Below, piece after piece: positions 36,930-46,026 of a stretch of DNA of 64,000 bases. Position 1 is the stretch's first letter. Each line of letters starts with the position of its first letter. The position numbers and the translations under genes were made by a program. A model generated the notes under the pieces. The model was not told the origin of the DNA and made no database searches. It was given only the letters and a program-made list of their open reading frames with translations. This DNA comes from JBBSJZ01 sp041739875 (GTDB taxonomy: Bacteria > Planctomycetota > Planctomycetia > Pirellulales > Pirellulaceae). The DNA lies in NCBI GenBank assembly GCA_041739875.1, contig JBGSNA010000232.1, positions 74,198 to 138,197 on the forward strand, written 5' to 3'.

Positions 36930-39011
36930 ATGCGTCTTCGTCGAAGCACAGTTTCACAGCGTCGAGGATCCGCAGATTGGCGGTTCGTTGCTTTGGGAAG
37001 CATTGCTTCTCTCGGGCTGGCTTCGCTTGTCGCATTGACATCGATCGGTTGCGGTGAACGCAATGCGAAACTTCGATGGGAAGCTGAACATGAGTTAGCT
37101 GTCGAGATGCCACGGGTTGCTGGCGATGAAGGAGTTCCGATGGGAGCGATTAGCCCGCCAGCATTGACTCAAATTCAAACCCAAGCAGCGGTGGAGCCGT
37201 CCGCGCCTGTGTCGACCGACATGCTCACACTCGACTCACCAGCGTCTCCGAAACGCGATCTCGACGCAGCGCCGCTGAGCGCCGTTGTGATCGATCGAGC
37301 GTATGCACGCTTTACTGCGGCTCAAGCACCGAGTTTCGACGAGAGTGACGAAGACGAGGATGGCGGAAGTGCGTCAGACCGTGGACCGATTGAAATGGTG
37401 CCGACGCCCAAAGGCGCGCCTGAAGTCAAGGCGGAAGTTGTACCAACACCGCAAGGGATTCCTGAAACGCTGATGGCTCGTACGCCAGACATCGCTAAGG
37501 CACCAAAAGATTCAGTAGGACCACTGAGCGACCTCGAAGGGCCAGCGCCACTCGAAGGCCCAGCGTCAAACGATGCGACCAATCCGCGTGTTGCACTCAT
37601 CGATGCGACCAACATCGAGTCGCTTGCCCCCGAAGACTACAAGACGTGGCCAGTTCCGAACGTCGCACTCGTGGTGACTGGCCAACAGCATGGTTACATC
37701 GAGCCCTGTGGCTGTACTGGTTTGGATAAACAGAAAGGTGGCGTAGCACGTCGTATGACGTTCATGCAGCAGCTTCGTGAAAACGGTTGGAACCTTTTAC
37801 CCATTGACGGTGGCAACCAAGTTCGTCGCTTCGGACGCCAGGCGGAAATCAAGTTCCAACGCACGGCGGAGGCGCTCCGCATCATGGACTATCAAGCCGT
37901 TGGTTTTGGACCCGATGATCTTCGTCTTGGTGTCGGAGAGTTGATCTCGGTGGCAGCTGGCGATGACGACAATCCAACACTTTACGCGTCCGCGAACGTT
38001 GTGCTGTTGGATCCTACGCTGATGCCCCAGCAAAAAGTGATCGAATCCGGCGGTCTGAAGATCGGGATCACGAGTATCCTTGATCCCAAATCAATGGCCG
38101 TCAAACCTGGCGACGAAATTCTTGTTGACGATCCCGCTGAGTCAGCTAAAAAATCACTTGCCGTGTTAGCGGAGTCGTCGCCTGACGTCAAAGTTTTGCT
38201 GTTCTTTGGTGAAGAAGACGATGCGAAGAAACTTGTTCGCGAAGTCAACGGTTTTGACTTGATGGTTGTTGCTGGCGGTTACGGCGAGCCAACGTATCGT
38301 CCCGAGTTGGTCGACGGCAGCACGACGAATATGATCGTCACAGGCAATAAAGGCATGTACGCAGGACTCGTTGGCCTCTACGCGGGCGAGTCGATGCGTT
38401 ACGCACGCGTGCCGCTCACGCATGAATTCAGCGACGCACCCGAAATGCGTCGTCTGATGTCGGAATACCAAAACCAACTGCGTGATCTCGGACTCGAAGG
38501 ACTTGGACTCAAACCGATTGCGCATCCAAGCGGCAATGAGTTTGTGGGAAGCGAAGCATGCGGCGAATGCCACAAGACGGCCTACGCAATTTGGCAAGGC
38601 ACACCACACGCGGAAGCAACCGAGAGCCTGGTTCACCCAGGAGAACGGAGTGACGTGCCACGACATTTTGATCCTGAGTGCTTGAGTTGCCACGTCACGG
38701 GATGGAACGCTCAAAACTATTACCCCTACATTTCCGGTTACCTGTCGCTGGATACGCATAAGCATCTCACGGGCAATGGCTGCGAGAACTGTCACGGAGC
38801 GGGCTCGGCACACGTGGCTGCCGAGAACGCGGATGCCGCAGACTTGGACGAAGCCAAGCGAGATGAACTGCGAGTCTCGATGCGGCTACCTCTCGACAAA
38901 GCTCGTGACCGCTGCATGGAATGCCATGATCTTGACAACAGCCCCGACTTCCATGAAGAAGGCGCCTTCGACGACTATTGGTCCCAAGTCGAACACTACG
39001 GAAAAGACTAG
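36930..39011 (+). CDS. Four-heme cytochrome lipoprotein with UshA/nucleotidase-like domain
   Basis: 693 residues from the ATG at 36930 (frame open from 36807); this start gives a lipoprotein signal ending TSIGC. A Pro/Glu-rich linker (with two VPTPxG repeats) leads to a domain at about 250-530 that resembles the 5'-nucleotidase/metallophosphatase fold (GQQHGYIEPCGCTGLDKQKGGVARR, IDGGNQVRR). The C-terminal 150 residues hold four CxxCH heme sites (CGECH, CLSCH, CENCH, CMECH) in a cytochrome c554-like arrangement. It should be anchored outside the cytoplasm and carry electrons. Heme attachment needs a cytochrome c maturation system not present here. Confidence 0.85.
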   Translation: MRLRRSTVSQRRGSADWRFVALGSIASLGLASLVALTSIGCGERNAKLRWEAEHELAVEMPRVAGDEGVPMGAISPPALTQIQTQAAVEPSAPVSTDMLTLDSPASPKRDLDAAPLSAVVIDRAYARFTAAQAPSFDESDEDEDGGSASDRGPIEMVPTPKGAPEVKAEVVPTPQGIPETLMARTPDIAKAPKDSVGPLSDLEGPAPLEGPASNDATNPRVALIDATNIESLAPEDYKTWPVPNVALVVTGQQHGYIEPCGCTGLDKQKGGVARRMTFMQQLRENGWNLLPIDGGNQVRRFGRQAEIKFQRTAEALRIMDYQAVGFGPDDLRLGVGELISVAAGDDDNPTLYASANVVLLDPTLMPQQKVIESGGLKIGITSILDPKSMAVKPGDEILVDDPAESAKKSLAVLAESSPDVKVLLFFGEEDDAKKLVREVNGFDLMVVAGGYGEPTYRPELVDGSTTNMIVTGNKGMYAGLVGLYAGESMRYARVPLTHEFSDAPEMRRLMSEYQNQLRDLGLEGLGLKPIAHPSGNEFVGSEACGECHKTAYAIWQGTPHAEATESLVHPGERSDVPRHFDPECLSCHVTGWNAQNYYPYISGYLSLDTHKHLTGNGCENCHGAGSAHVAAENADAADLDEAKRDELRVSMRLPLDKARDRCMECHDLDNSPDFHEEGAFDDYWSQVEHYGKD

Positions 39012-39339
39012 TGAGCCATTGAGTGCTTGCGAGGACTGGCTGATGTTGAGTTTGATATCGTCGACTCCATCCTTGCAAGTTTCCATGAACTTGCTGACAC
39101 CCGATCTCATGTCAATCAACGGCATGTCTTCGGTGATCCACTTGTCATTTGAATCATGGCTGTAACAGCCGGTGATGACGTTCAAGATCGGTCGGCAAGA
39201 AGCCTCACCGACGCTTCGAAGGCACGGTCGTCGACGAAATCACGCACTATCAAATGCCCGCTGCGGCGATCCACAAAACATCTTGGCAACCAATTAGGTA
39301 TAATGCCACGTTTTGAAATGATCGCTGGAGAGACACAGA
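39012..39339. other. Gene-free stretch, 328 bp
   Basis: Between the four-heme cytochrome and the second sulfatase. A minus-strand open frame covers part of it but runs antisense into the end of the cytochrome gene and lacks a ribosome binding site. GGAG at 39327-39330 serves the sulfatase. No hairpin terminator or promoter is evident. Confidence 0.4.
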
Positions 39340-41361
39340 ATGCGTTGGCTCATCTATTTCAATGGCTTGCTTGCGGTAGCTTCGTTCCTAACACCGTCGA
39401 TTGTTTTCGCTGAACGTCCCAATATCGTCGTGATCATGGCTGATGATTTGGGCTATTCCGATCTAGGTTGCTACGGCGGCGAGATCCAGACGCCCAATTT
39501 GGACTCATTGGCTGGCAGTGGTGTCCGGTTCTCGCAGTTCTACAACACAGCGAAATGCCATTCTTCTCGAGTGTCGTTGTTGACGGGTCAATACTGCCTC
39601 GCGGCTGGTGATACGGCGCTCTCGCATGCGATCACTACCGCCGAGGTGCTTCGCGGTTGCGGCTACTTCACGGCGATGACAGGCAAGTGGCATTTGAAAC
39701 AGCAACCAACGGACTTCGGGTTCGACCGCTACTTTGGCCACCTCAGCGGCGCGTGCAACTACTTCAGCGGCGACAATACCTTTCGACTCAACGGCGAAGC
39801 TTGGAAGGTTCCTGACGAAGGTTTCTATACAACAGTCGCCAACGTTGACTTCGCTTTGGATTTCCTCGATGAAGCGAGAAAAACTGCAAAGCCGTGGTAT
39901 TTGCACATCGCGTTCAACGCACCGCACGCGCCGCTGCATGCGTTGCCCGAGGATTACGCTAAGTACAAAGGTAAATACGCCAGCGGCTGGGATCGTATCC
40001 GCGAAGCTCGGGTTGCCAAACAGAAGCGGATCGGCTTACTCGCAGAATCGCTTGCTCCTAGCCCGCGTCCCGAGCACATCCCAGCTTGGAGTGACATGGA
40101 AACGTGGCGACAAGACTATGAAGCCAATCGCATGACGACCTTGGCAGCTATGATCGATCGTGTCGACCAGGAAGTCGGCAGGCTGGTTGCAGACCTTAAG
40201 GTTAACCATGAGTTCGAGAACACGATCATTCTATTTGTCTCGGACAATGGAGCGTGCCCCTATGACCGCAAAGCACCGCTTCTCAACGTGGAACCAACCA
40301 ACGCACAAACTTCGCTTGCTGACTCGACCGGCTGGTCATGGGCTCGAAACAGCCCCTTTCGATACTACAAGCAAAACCAATTTGAAGGTGGCATTTCCAC
40401 ACCAGCGATCGTGCACTGGCCATCAGGTTTGAAGCAGTCCCAGGGCAGTATCGTTCGCGAGCCCGCGCACTTGATCGATGTCTTGCCGACGTTGGCGGAG
40501 ATCGCTGGGGGCTCGATTCCGAATCAGTGGGCAGGCCGCGAGTTGCGTCCAGTTTCCGGCGTTTCGCTCAAGCCTATCCTCGATGGTGGCAAGCTGGATT
40601 CGCGGCCGCCAATCCACCTTTTGTTTTCACAAGACCGTGGACTGAGAGATGGTGATTGGAAACTCGTGAGTTTCCAAAGCGAAGCCTGGGAGCTTTACAA
40701 CCTTGCTAATGACCGAACGGAGCTTCACAACCTTGCGGATTCGGAACCAGAACGTGTCAAGGCAATGGTCGCAACGTGGACCGATATGGCCAAGAATGTG
40801 TTGCACGCGCCCGCCAAAGCCTACGCCGCGGTATCTGAATCGAACCAACCGCATCAACATCGCGAGTGGACGAATTTCGATTCCGACGTGCCCGCGAATA
40901 CTGGCGGCAAGAAAAACTCCCGCAAAGCGGACACTTCGGAAGCATCGCGTTCAACCAAGTCATCGATTCGGGCTCGTAAGAATACTAGCCTGGAAATCGT
41001 CGGCGATGAGCTTCAGCTTCAATTCACGGGCGACGACCCAGGACTTGCGTTTGACTTCAAGGGCCAGTCGCTTCCCCCGGGCCCCTACAAGTTGGCGTTT
41101 CAACTCACCGGTGGAAGCGTCGGTGGCGGTGAAGTCTTTTACACGACCAATCCAAACACCATTCTGCCCAAAGGTGAGCGAGTGTCGTTTGAAGTGTTCG
41201 CCAATGGTAAGCCGCAAGATGTATCGGTGGACTTAAACACCGCCGAAAGCATCATGCAGCTAAGATTGGACGTTAGTGAAAACCGTGGTGCGGCAACGAT
41301 TCGGCACCTGACCTTGTCCAGCCACGATGGCCGATTGCTCATGACTTGGCCCGCAAAATAG
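39340..41361 (+). CDS. Secreted sulfatase with extra C-terminal domain
   Basis: 673 residues; signal peptide ends VFA. The catalytic domain has MADDLGYSDLGCYG with metal-binding Asp residues, the formylglycine site CHSSRVSLLTG, TGKWHL with the catalytic lysine and VSDNGACPYD. The formylglycine motif is C-x-S-S-R in place of the common C-x-P-S-R. After the usual sulfatase end (about residue 490) comes a Ser/Lys-rich linker and about 130 extra residues that look like a beta-sandwich (SLEIVGDELQLQFTGDDPG). The second sulfatase of the window (7431-8921) lacks this extension. The gene leads a same-strand run of four exported enzymes. Confidence 0.92.
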   Translation: MRWLIYFNGLLAVASFLTPSIVFAERPNIVVIMADDLGYSDLGCYGGEIQTPNLDSLAGSGVRFSQFYNTAKCHSSRVSLLTGQYCLAAGDTALSHAITTAEVLRGCGYFTAMTGKWHLKQQPTDFGFDRYFGHLSGACNYFSGDNTFRLNGEAWKVPDEGFYTTVANVDFALDFLDEARKTAKPWYLHIAFNAPHAPLHALPEDYAKYKGKYASGWDRIREARVAKQKRIGLLAESLAPSPRPEHIPAWSDMETWRQDYEANRMTTLAAMIDRVDQEVGRLVADLKVNHEFENTIILFVSDNGACPYDRKAPLLNVEPTNAQTSLADSTGWSWARNSPFRYYKQNQFEGGISTPAIVHWPSGLKQSQGSIVREPAHLIDVLPTLAEIAGGSIPNQWAGRELRPVSGVSLKPILDGGKLDSRPPIHLLFSQDRGLRDGDWKLVSFQSEAWELYNLANDRTELHNLADSEPERVKAMVATWTDMAKNVLHAPAKAYAAVSESNQPHQHREWTNFDSDVPANTGGKKNSRKADTSEASRSTKSSIRARKNTSLEIVGDELQLQFTGDDPGLAFDFKGQSLPPGPYKLAFQLTGGSVGGGEVFYTTNPNTILPKGERVSFEVFANGKPQDVSVDLNTAESIMQLRLDVSENRGAATIRHLTLSSHDGRLLMTWPAK

Positions 41362-41398
41362 TTCTGTTTCGTTATTGTTTACCCCAAAGTTGCTAACT

Positions 41399-42385
41399 AT
41401 GCCTATCAATCTAACTGCGTTCGTATTTGCATTTCTACTCGCTGTCTCGCCAATCCTCGGTTTTGCTGATGAAGGAGGCACAGCGTTCACCGACGAACAG
41501 TCTGCGGGTCCCGAGTTCAGCTTTCAAGGCGAGTACAAAGGATCGGTCGCGACCGAGGAGGGTGACAAAGTATTTGGTGCCCAAGTGATCGCGTTAGGTG
41601 AAGGTAACTTCAACATCGCTGGCTATCACGGCGGTCTTCCTGGCGATGGCTGGATGCGTGGTAGCGAGCAAACCAACGTCGAATGCAAACTTGTCGACTC
41701 CGTCGTACGTGGCAAAACGGATGATGCTGATATCGAAATTGCAAACGATGTCCTATCGATCATCGTTGAGGGGAAAACCATTGGGACGCTCGCGAAAGTA
41801 CGTCGTCAAAGCCCGACCCTCGGCGCAAAAGCACCGGAGAACGCGGTGGTGCTATTTGACGGGACAACAGCAGAACATTTCGAAAACGGTGAATTGGTGG
41901 AGGGCAATTTGCTCGGTTCCACGAACTGTGCCAGCAAGCAGAAACTGGGCGATCATGAATTGCATATTGAGTTCCGAACGCCGTTCATGCCAACCGCACG
42001 TGGTCAAGGCCGCGGTAACAGTGGAGTCTACATTCAAGGTCGTTACGAATTGCAGGTTCTGGATTCGTTTGGACTGGATGGCAAGAACAACGAGTGCGGA
42101 GGAATCTACTCGATCTCTGAACCCATCGTGAACATGTGTTTGCCGCCGTTGACGTGGCAAACCTACGACATGGTATTTACTGCGGCAAGATACGATGCCG
42201 ACGGCAACAAAACCCAAAATGCCCGCGCGACGATCAAGCACAATGGTGTACTGATTCACGACAATTTGGAACTGACTCATGGAACACCGGGCTACCACGC
42301 CGAGGGCCCCGAGCACGACTCGCTGTTTATCCAAAACCACGGTAACCCAGTCGCATTTCGCAATATCTGGATCGTTGCAAAGTAG
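41399..42385 (+). CDS. Secreted DUF1080 (3-keto-disaccharide hydrolase-like) protein
   Basis: 328 residues from the ATG at 41399; an upstream TTG at 41375 is less likely because the signal peptide (ends LGFA) begins at 41399. The DUF1080 jelly-roll domain covers about residues 145-328: AVVLFDGTTAEHFENGEL, LHIEFRTPF, GNSGVYIQGRYELQVLDSFG, and a C-terminal DSLFIQNHGNPVAFRNIWI. Proteins of this family bind or hydrolyse glycans in planctomycetes and Bacteroidetes, so the placement after a sulfatase fits glycan breakdown. The stop of the sulfatase lies 37 bp upstream. Confidence 0.88.
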   Translation: MPINLTAFVFAFLLAVSPILGFADEGGTAFTDEQSAGPEFSFQGEYKGSVATEEGDKVFGAQVIALGEGNFNIAGYHGGLPGDGWMRGSEQTNVECKLVDSVVRGKTDDADIEIANDVLSIIVEGKTIGTLAKVRRQSPTLGAKAPENAVVLFDGTTAEHFENGELVEGNLLGSTNCASKQKLGDHELHIEFRTPFMPTARGQGRGNSGVYIQGRYELQVLDSFGLDGKNNECGGIYSISEPIVNMCLPPLTWQTYDMVFTAARYDADGNKTQNARATIKHNGVLIHDNLELTHGTPGYHAEGPEHDSLFIQNHGNPVAFRNIWIVAK

Positions 42386-42457
42386 TCACAACGGTTTTGT
42401 TCACCCGACATAGCCAACGATTTTTCTAAACCACAATCGATGCGAGAAGCCAACATC

Positions 42458-43318
42458 ATGAAACATGTCTTTTCTTTGCTTTGCACGTTAGTCCTTGCGA
42501 ACGTCGCTCATGCGCAAAGTGAGTCGCGTGACATATCGTACGCCGAACCAAAGAACGAGCGTCAAACTCTGGATGTATATGCGCCACCGAACGCAAAGAA
42601 TTTACCTGTGGTTTTCTGGATTCACGGAGGTGGTTGGGTCGTCGGTGACAAGACGAGTGTCCAGCACAAACCGCAAGCATTCGTGGACAAAGGAATGGTT
42701 TTCGTTTCCACGAATTATCGGTTTTTGCCCGATGTTGAAATGGAAACGATCTTCCGAGACATCGCAAAGTCGATTCGTTGGGTCCACGACCACATCGCTG
42801 AGTATGGCGGCGATCCCAAGCGAATTCTCGTGATGGGGCATTCCGCAGGTGCTCAACTCGCAGCATTGATTTGCACTGACAATCGATACATCGACGCCGA
42901 AGGACTCTCCATGGAAATTTTCAAAGGATGTGTGCCCGTCGATGGAGATACTTTCGATGTGCCCGCAATCATCACGACCGCTGAAACTCGACGTCAAGTG
43001 CACGGTCAACCGCAAGCGAAGTTTGGCCATCGGGAGAAATTTGGAAACGATCCGGCGAAGCACATAGACTTTTCCGCCGTCACTCATATTGCAAAGGCGA
43101 AGGGTATTCCGCCGTTTCTCGTGCTCTATGTCAAGAACCATCCGGACACGTCGGCGCAAGCCGAGCGACTTGGATCCGTGCTCCGTGATGCGGATATCCC
43201 CGTCACGCTGTTTGCCGCCAAAGACACGGACCACTCCAAACTTAACGATGATCTCGGTACAGCTGATGATCCGGCAACCATCGCTCTGTTCCAGTTTGTC
43301 GATGATGTATTGAAGTAG
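42458..43318 (+). CDS. Secreted alpha/beta-hydrolase (esterase-like)
   Basis: 286 residues from the ATG at 42458 (a second ATG at 42440 adds six residues). Signal peptide MKHVFSLLCTLVLANVAHA. The alpha/beta-hydrolase fold shows the oxyanion-hole motif WIHGGGW, nucleophile elbow GHSAG and a late DTDHSKLND containing the likely catalytic His. This matches BD-FAE/carboxylesterase-like enzymes that remove acyl groups from carbohydrates. It is 72 bp downstream of the DUF1080 gene on the same strand. Confidence 0.88.
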   Translation: MKHVFSLLCTLVLANVAHAQSESRDISYAEPKNERQTLDVYAPPNAKNLPVVFWIHGGGWVVGDKTSVQHKPQAFVDKGMVFVSTNYRFLPDVEMETIFRDIAKSIRWVHDHIAEYGGDPKRILVMGHSAGAQLAALICTDNRYIDAEGLSMEIFKGCVPVDGDTFDVPAIITTAETRRQVHGQPQAKFGHREKFGNDPAKHIDFSAVTHIAKAKGIPPFLVLYVKNHPDTSAQAERLGSVLRDADIPVTLFAAKDTDHSKLNDDLGTADDPATIALFQFVDDVLK

Positions 43319-43424
43319 CCGCTGATGGCGACTACGCGCAGTTCTCATGGAATGAAGCAACAGACACAATCCGTTCAGCAACTCAAATTCGATTCAGACT
43401 TTTTCAATTCGGACTTTTCGAAAC

Positions 43425-44702
43425 ATGGCAATCATTTTCAACGTTCCTGCGACTTTACTTGTTGCCAGCTTGACCTGCGTCGCTTGGTCCACCGCCCACG
43501 CCGACTGGCCGAATTGGCGAGGTCCCGATGACAACGGCGGTGTCGAGAGTGGGAGCTATCCAGCGGATCTTGGCGACCAAAACTCGCGTTGGAAAGTTGA
43601 GTTGCCAGGCAAAGGGTGTTCGACTCCGATCGTTTTGGAGAACAATATTTACTTGACAGCCCCCAAGGACGGAAGCGATGCAGTACTGTCATTCGACTCG
43701 ACCGGCAAGCAGCGTTGGATCACCACGTTCGGGACCGAGAACGCTGGCAAGCATCGCAACGGGTCGGGCAGCAATGCTTCACCAGTCACGGACGGTTCGG
43801 GTGTGTTCGTCTATTTCAAGAGCGGAACGCTGGCGGCTGTGGAGCTTGATGGATCGATCCGCTGGAGCACCAACTTGGTCGAGCGTTTCGGAAAAGACAC
43901 GCTTTTTTGGGATCACGGCACCTCACCCGTTCTAACCGACAAGCACGTCATCATGGCGCGCATGCATCAAGGGGAATCGTGGTTGGCGGCGTTTGATAAA
44001 TCCAGTGGCGAGTTGGTCTGGAAAGAATCTCGTAACTACACCACACCCACCGAGTGCGACCATGGTTACACGACCCCCTTGGTGATTGAGCACGATGGGA
44101 AACCATCATTGCTGGTATGGGGCGCGGAGCATTTAACGATTCACAACGCAAGTGACGGCAAGGTTGTTTGGACGTGCGGAAATTTTAATCCTGAAGCCAA
44201 TAAACTCTGGCCAGCAATCGTGATGCCGGTCATTGTTGACGATATAGCCGTTATTTGTTACGGGCGGAACGATCAAGATCTCCCTCGCCTGTTTGGTATT
44301 CGGCTCACGAATAGCGGTGACGTCACCGCGACGAACCATGTGTGGCAACGTGACGATATCAGCTCGTTTGTTCCAACGCCTGCGGCTTTCCAAGGCCGCA
44401 TCTATTTGGTTCGAGATCGCGGTGAAGTAGAGTGCATCGAACCAGCAACTGGCAAAACGGTTTGGAGCGACGCATTTCCCAAGAGCCGGGCTAATTTCTA
44501 CTCCTCGCCACTGATCGCTGGTGGAACACTTTACGCTCCGCGAGAAGACGGTGTCGTATTTGTTGCCTCCGTCGCCGGGGACGAATTCAAGTTGCTCGCG
44601 GAACACGACATGAAAGAGTCGGTGATCGGTTCGCCGGTACCTCTGGAAAATCGCATCTTGATTCGCGGCGAAAAACATTTGTTTTGCTTTGGTGCGCCGT
44701 AA
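43425..44702 (+). CDS. Secreted PQQ-like beta-propeller protein, second copy
   Basis: 425 residues with a signal peptide ending AHA, followed by the family start DWPNWRGPDDNGG. Blade motifs repeat about every 45 residues (GKQRWITTFG, GSIRWSTNLV, GELVWKESRN, GKVVWTCGNF, GKTVWSDAFP). It is related to the propeller at 6046-7326. Export is clear, the reaction is not. It closes the plus-strand group begun by the sulfatase at 39340 and converges on the beta-lactamase-like gene. Confidence 0.85.
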   Translation: MAIIFNVPATLLVASLTCVAWSTAHADWPNWRGPDDNGGVESGSYPADLGDQNSRWKVELPGKGCSTPIVLENNIYLTAPKDGSDAVLSFDSTGKQRWITTFGTENAGKHRNGSGSNASPVTDGSGVFVYFKSGTLAAVELDGSIRWSTNLVERFGKDTLFWDHGTSPVLTDKHVIMARMHQGESWLAAFDKSSGELVWKESRNYTTPTECDHGYTTPLVIEHDGKPSLLVWGAEHLTIHNASDGKVVWTCGNFNPEANKLWPAIVMPVIVDDIAVICYGRNDQDLPRLFGIRLTNSGDVTATNHVWQRDDISSFVPTPAAFQGRIYLVRDRGEVECIEPATGKTVWSDAFPKSRANFYSSPLIAGGTLYAPREDGVVFVASVAGDEFKLLAEHDMKESVIGSPVPLENRILIRGEKHLFCFGAP

Positions 44703-44842
44703 GGTAAAACGACAAAGCATTGCTGTCGGTTGAGTTGCGCAATCGATAGAATGCGCGACTCGACCAAGCGACGTGTTTAATAGGGAGCGTTTCTCGAACC
44801 AGCGTCATTCGCATTCGCGGATTATTGACATCTAGCGAGTGA

Positions 44843-45931
44843 CTACCGAGATGCTTTCAGTCCGGTAATCAACGCTTTCAGCTTCGCCTGCTCTTCCGGA
44901 TTCTCGTCCAGTGGCATGCTGCCAAAGCCAGCCAATAACTTATCCCAAACCACGTTCAGTTCAGCCTGCATGTTGCCTGTGTTCGCGGTAATTGCGATGA
45001 CTGCGTCTTGCTCCGGAAGTACGATACAAAACTGTCCGTCCTTTCCATCGCCGCGATAAGCTCCGTGCCGACACCGCCAGAACTGAAAACCGTAGCCTTG
45101 GTCCCAATCCTTGCTTGGATCACTGCCGTTGGAAACTTGCTTTGATGTCGCCTGGTCCACCCATTCCGCGGGCAAAAGTTGTTTCCCATTCCATACACCA
45201 CGTTGCAAATAGAGTTGTCCAAATTTGGCTATGTCTTCTGTGCGAACGAACAATCCATAACCGCCGATCGAAACTCCCTGAGGGCTGTTGTCCCAGACAG
45301 GCTCATGGATCCCAAGTGGTTCAAATAGCCTTGGCTTTAGGTACTCAAGTACGGTCATCCCGGACACTTTTTGGACGATCGCCGAAAGCATGTAGGTTGC
45401 TGGCGTATTGTAGCGAAAATGCGTTCCAGGTTTGTGAGGAACGGGATGGGAAAGAAAGGCCTTTGCCCAGTCCGCAGCCTCACGCCAATTGACCTCGTCT
45501 TGATGACCCGTCGACATCGTCAACAAATCGCGTACCCGCATCGCCTTTAAATTGGCGGAGGGCTCTGGTGGTGCGTCGTCTGGAAAGAAGGGCAACACGA
45601 GGTCGTCAACACTCAACTTACCTTCCGCAACGAGCAAACCAACCGCAGTCGAAGTAAAGCTCTTGCTTAAAGACCAAAGAACGTGCTGTCTCTCCGCAGA
45701 CTCAGGTGTCCACCAAGCTTCGGCAATCACATGCCCATGTCGAACCAACATGAAGCTGTGCATCGAGTCGACTTCACGGTCGGCCGTTTCGATGTACTCT
45801 CGAACTGTTTTCGATGAAACTCCTTGTGCCTCCGGTGTACTTCGCGGCAACGCGTCATTCTGTGCGATTGCAATGATGTCGGGTGCCATTAGCGTTATGG
45901 CAAGAACGAAGCTTAAGGTTAACAGTTTCAT
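44843..45931 (-). CDS. Secreted class C beta-lactamase-like serine hydrolase
   Basis: 362 residues from the ATG at 45931 (an upstream ATG at 45949 adds six). Signal peptide ends IAIA. The SxxK nucleophile motif is WSLSKSFTS, the second motif region is FRYNTPATYMLSAIV, and the conserved YGFQFWRC and GKDGQFCIVLPEQDAVIAI segments lie near the end. The fold covers esterases, D-aminopeptidases and beta-lactamases; esterase activity is more likely here than antibiotic resistance. It follows the sialate O-acetylesterase gene on the same strand, with a strong hairpin between them. Confidence 0.88.
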   Translation of the reverse strand: MKLLTLSFVLAITLMAPDIIAIAQNDALPRSTPEAQGVSSKTVREYIETADREVDSMHSFMLVRHGHVIAEAWWTPESAERQHVLWSLSKSFTSTAVGLLVAEGKLSVDDLVLPFFPDDAPPEPSANLKAMRVRDLLTMSTGHQDEVNWREAADWAKAFLSHPVPHKPGTHFRYNTPATYMLSAIVQKVSGMTVLEYLKPRLFEPLGIHEPVWDNSPQGVSIGGYGLFVRTEDIAKFGQLYLQRGVWNGKQLLPAEWVDQATSKQVSNGSDPSKDWDQGYGFQFWRCRHGAYRGDGKDGQFCIVLPEQDAVIAITANTGNMQAELNVVWDKLLAGFGSMPLDENPEEQAKLKALITGLKASR

Positions 45932-45976
45932 CGGATGTTTGTCGTTCATTTATTCGGTTGTGGTGCATGGAAAGCA

Positions 45977-46007
45977 AACGGATCCGTGCTTGCGACACGG
46001 ATCCGTT
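45977..46007 (-). terminator. 12-bp perfect hairpin after the sialate O-acetylesterase gene
   Basis: aacggatccgtg (45977-45988) pairs perfectly with cacggatccgtt (45996-46007) across a 7-nt loop, 20 bp past the esterase stop. Read on the minus strand it is followed by TGCTTTCC, a poor T run, so it may stabilise the upstream mRNA end or act as a weak terminator. Confidence 0.55.
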
Positions 46008-46026
46008 CAAGTTGCGTCGATCCGTG

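Noticed and set aside
38886..39185. 99-residue minus-strand open frame between cytochrome and sulfatase genes
   Set aside because: Its first half has normal composition, but there is no ribosome binding site and its second half is antisense to the cytochrome end.
44843..45931. Antibiotic-resistance beta-lactamase
   Set aside because: Fold and SxxK motif fit class C-like hydrolases, but sequence context and neighbours point to an esterase-type secreted enzyme.
45977..46007. Transposon end or attachment site at the ggatcc palindromes
   Set aside because: Better explained as a hairpin between two minus-strand genes; no matching second copy or integrase gene.
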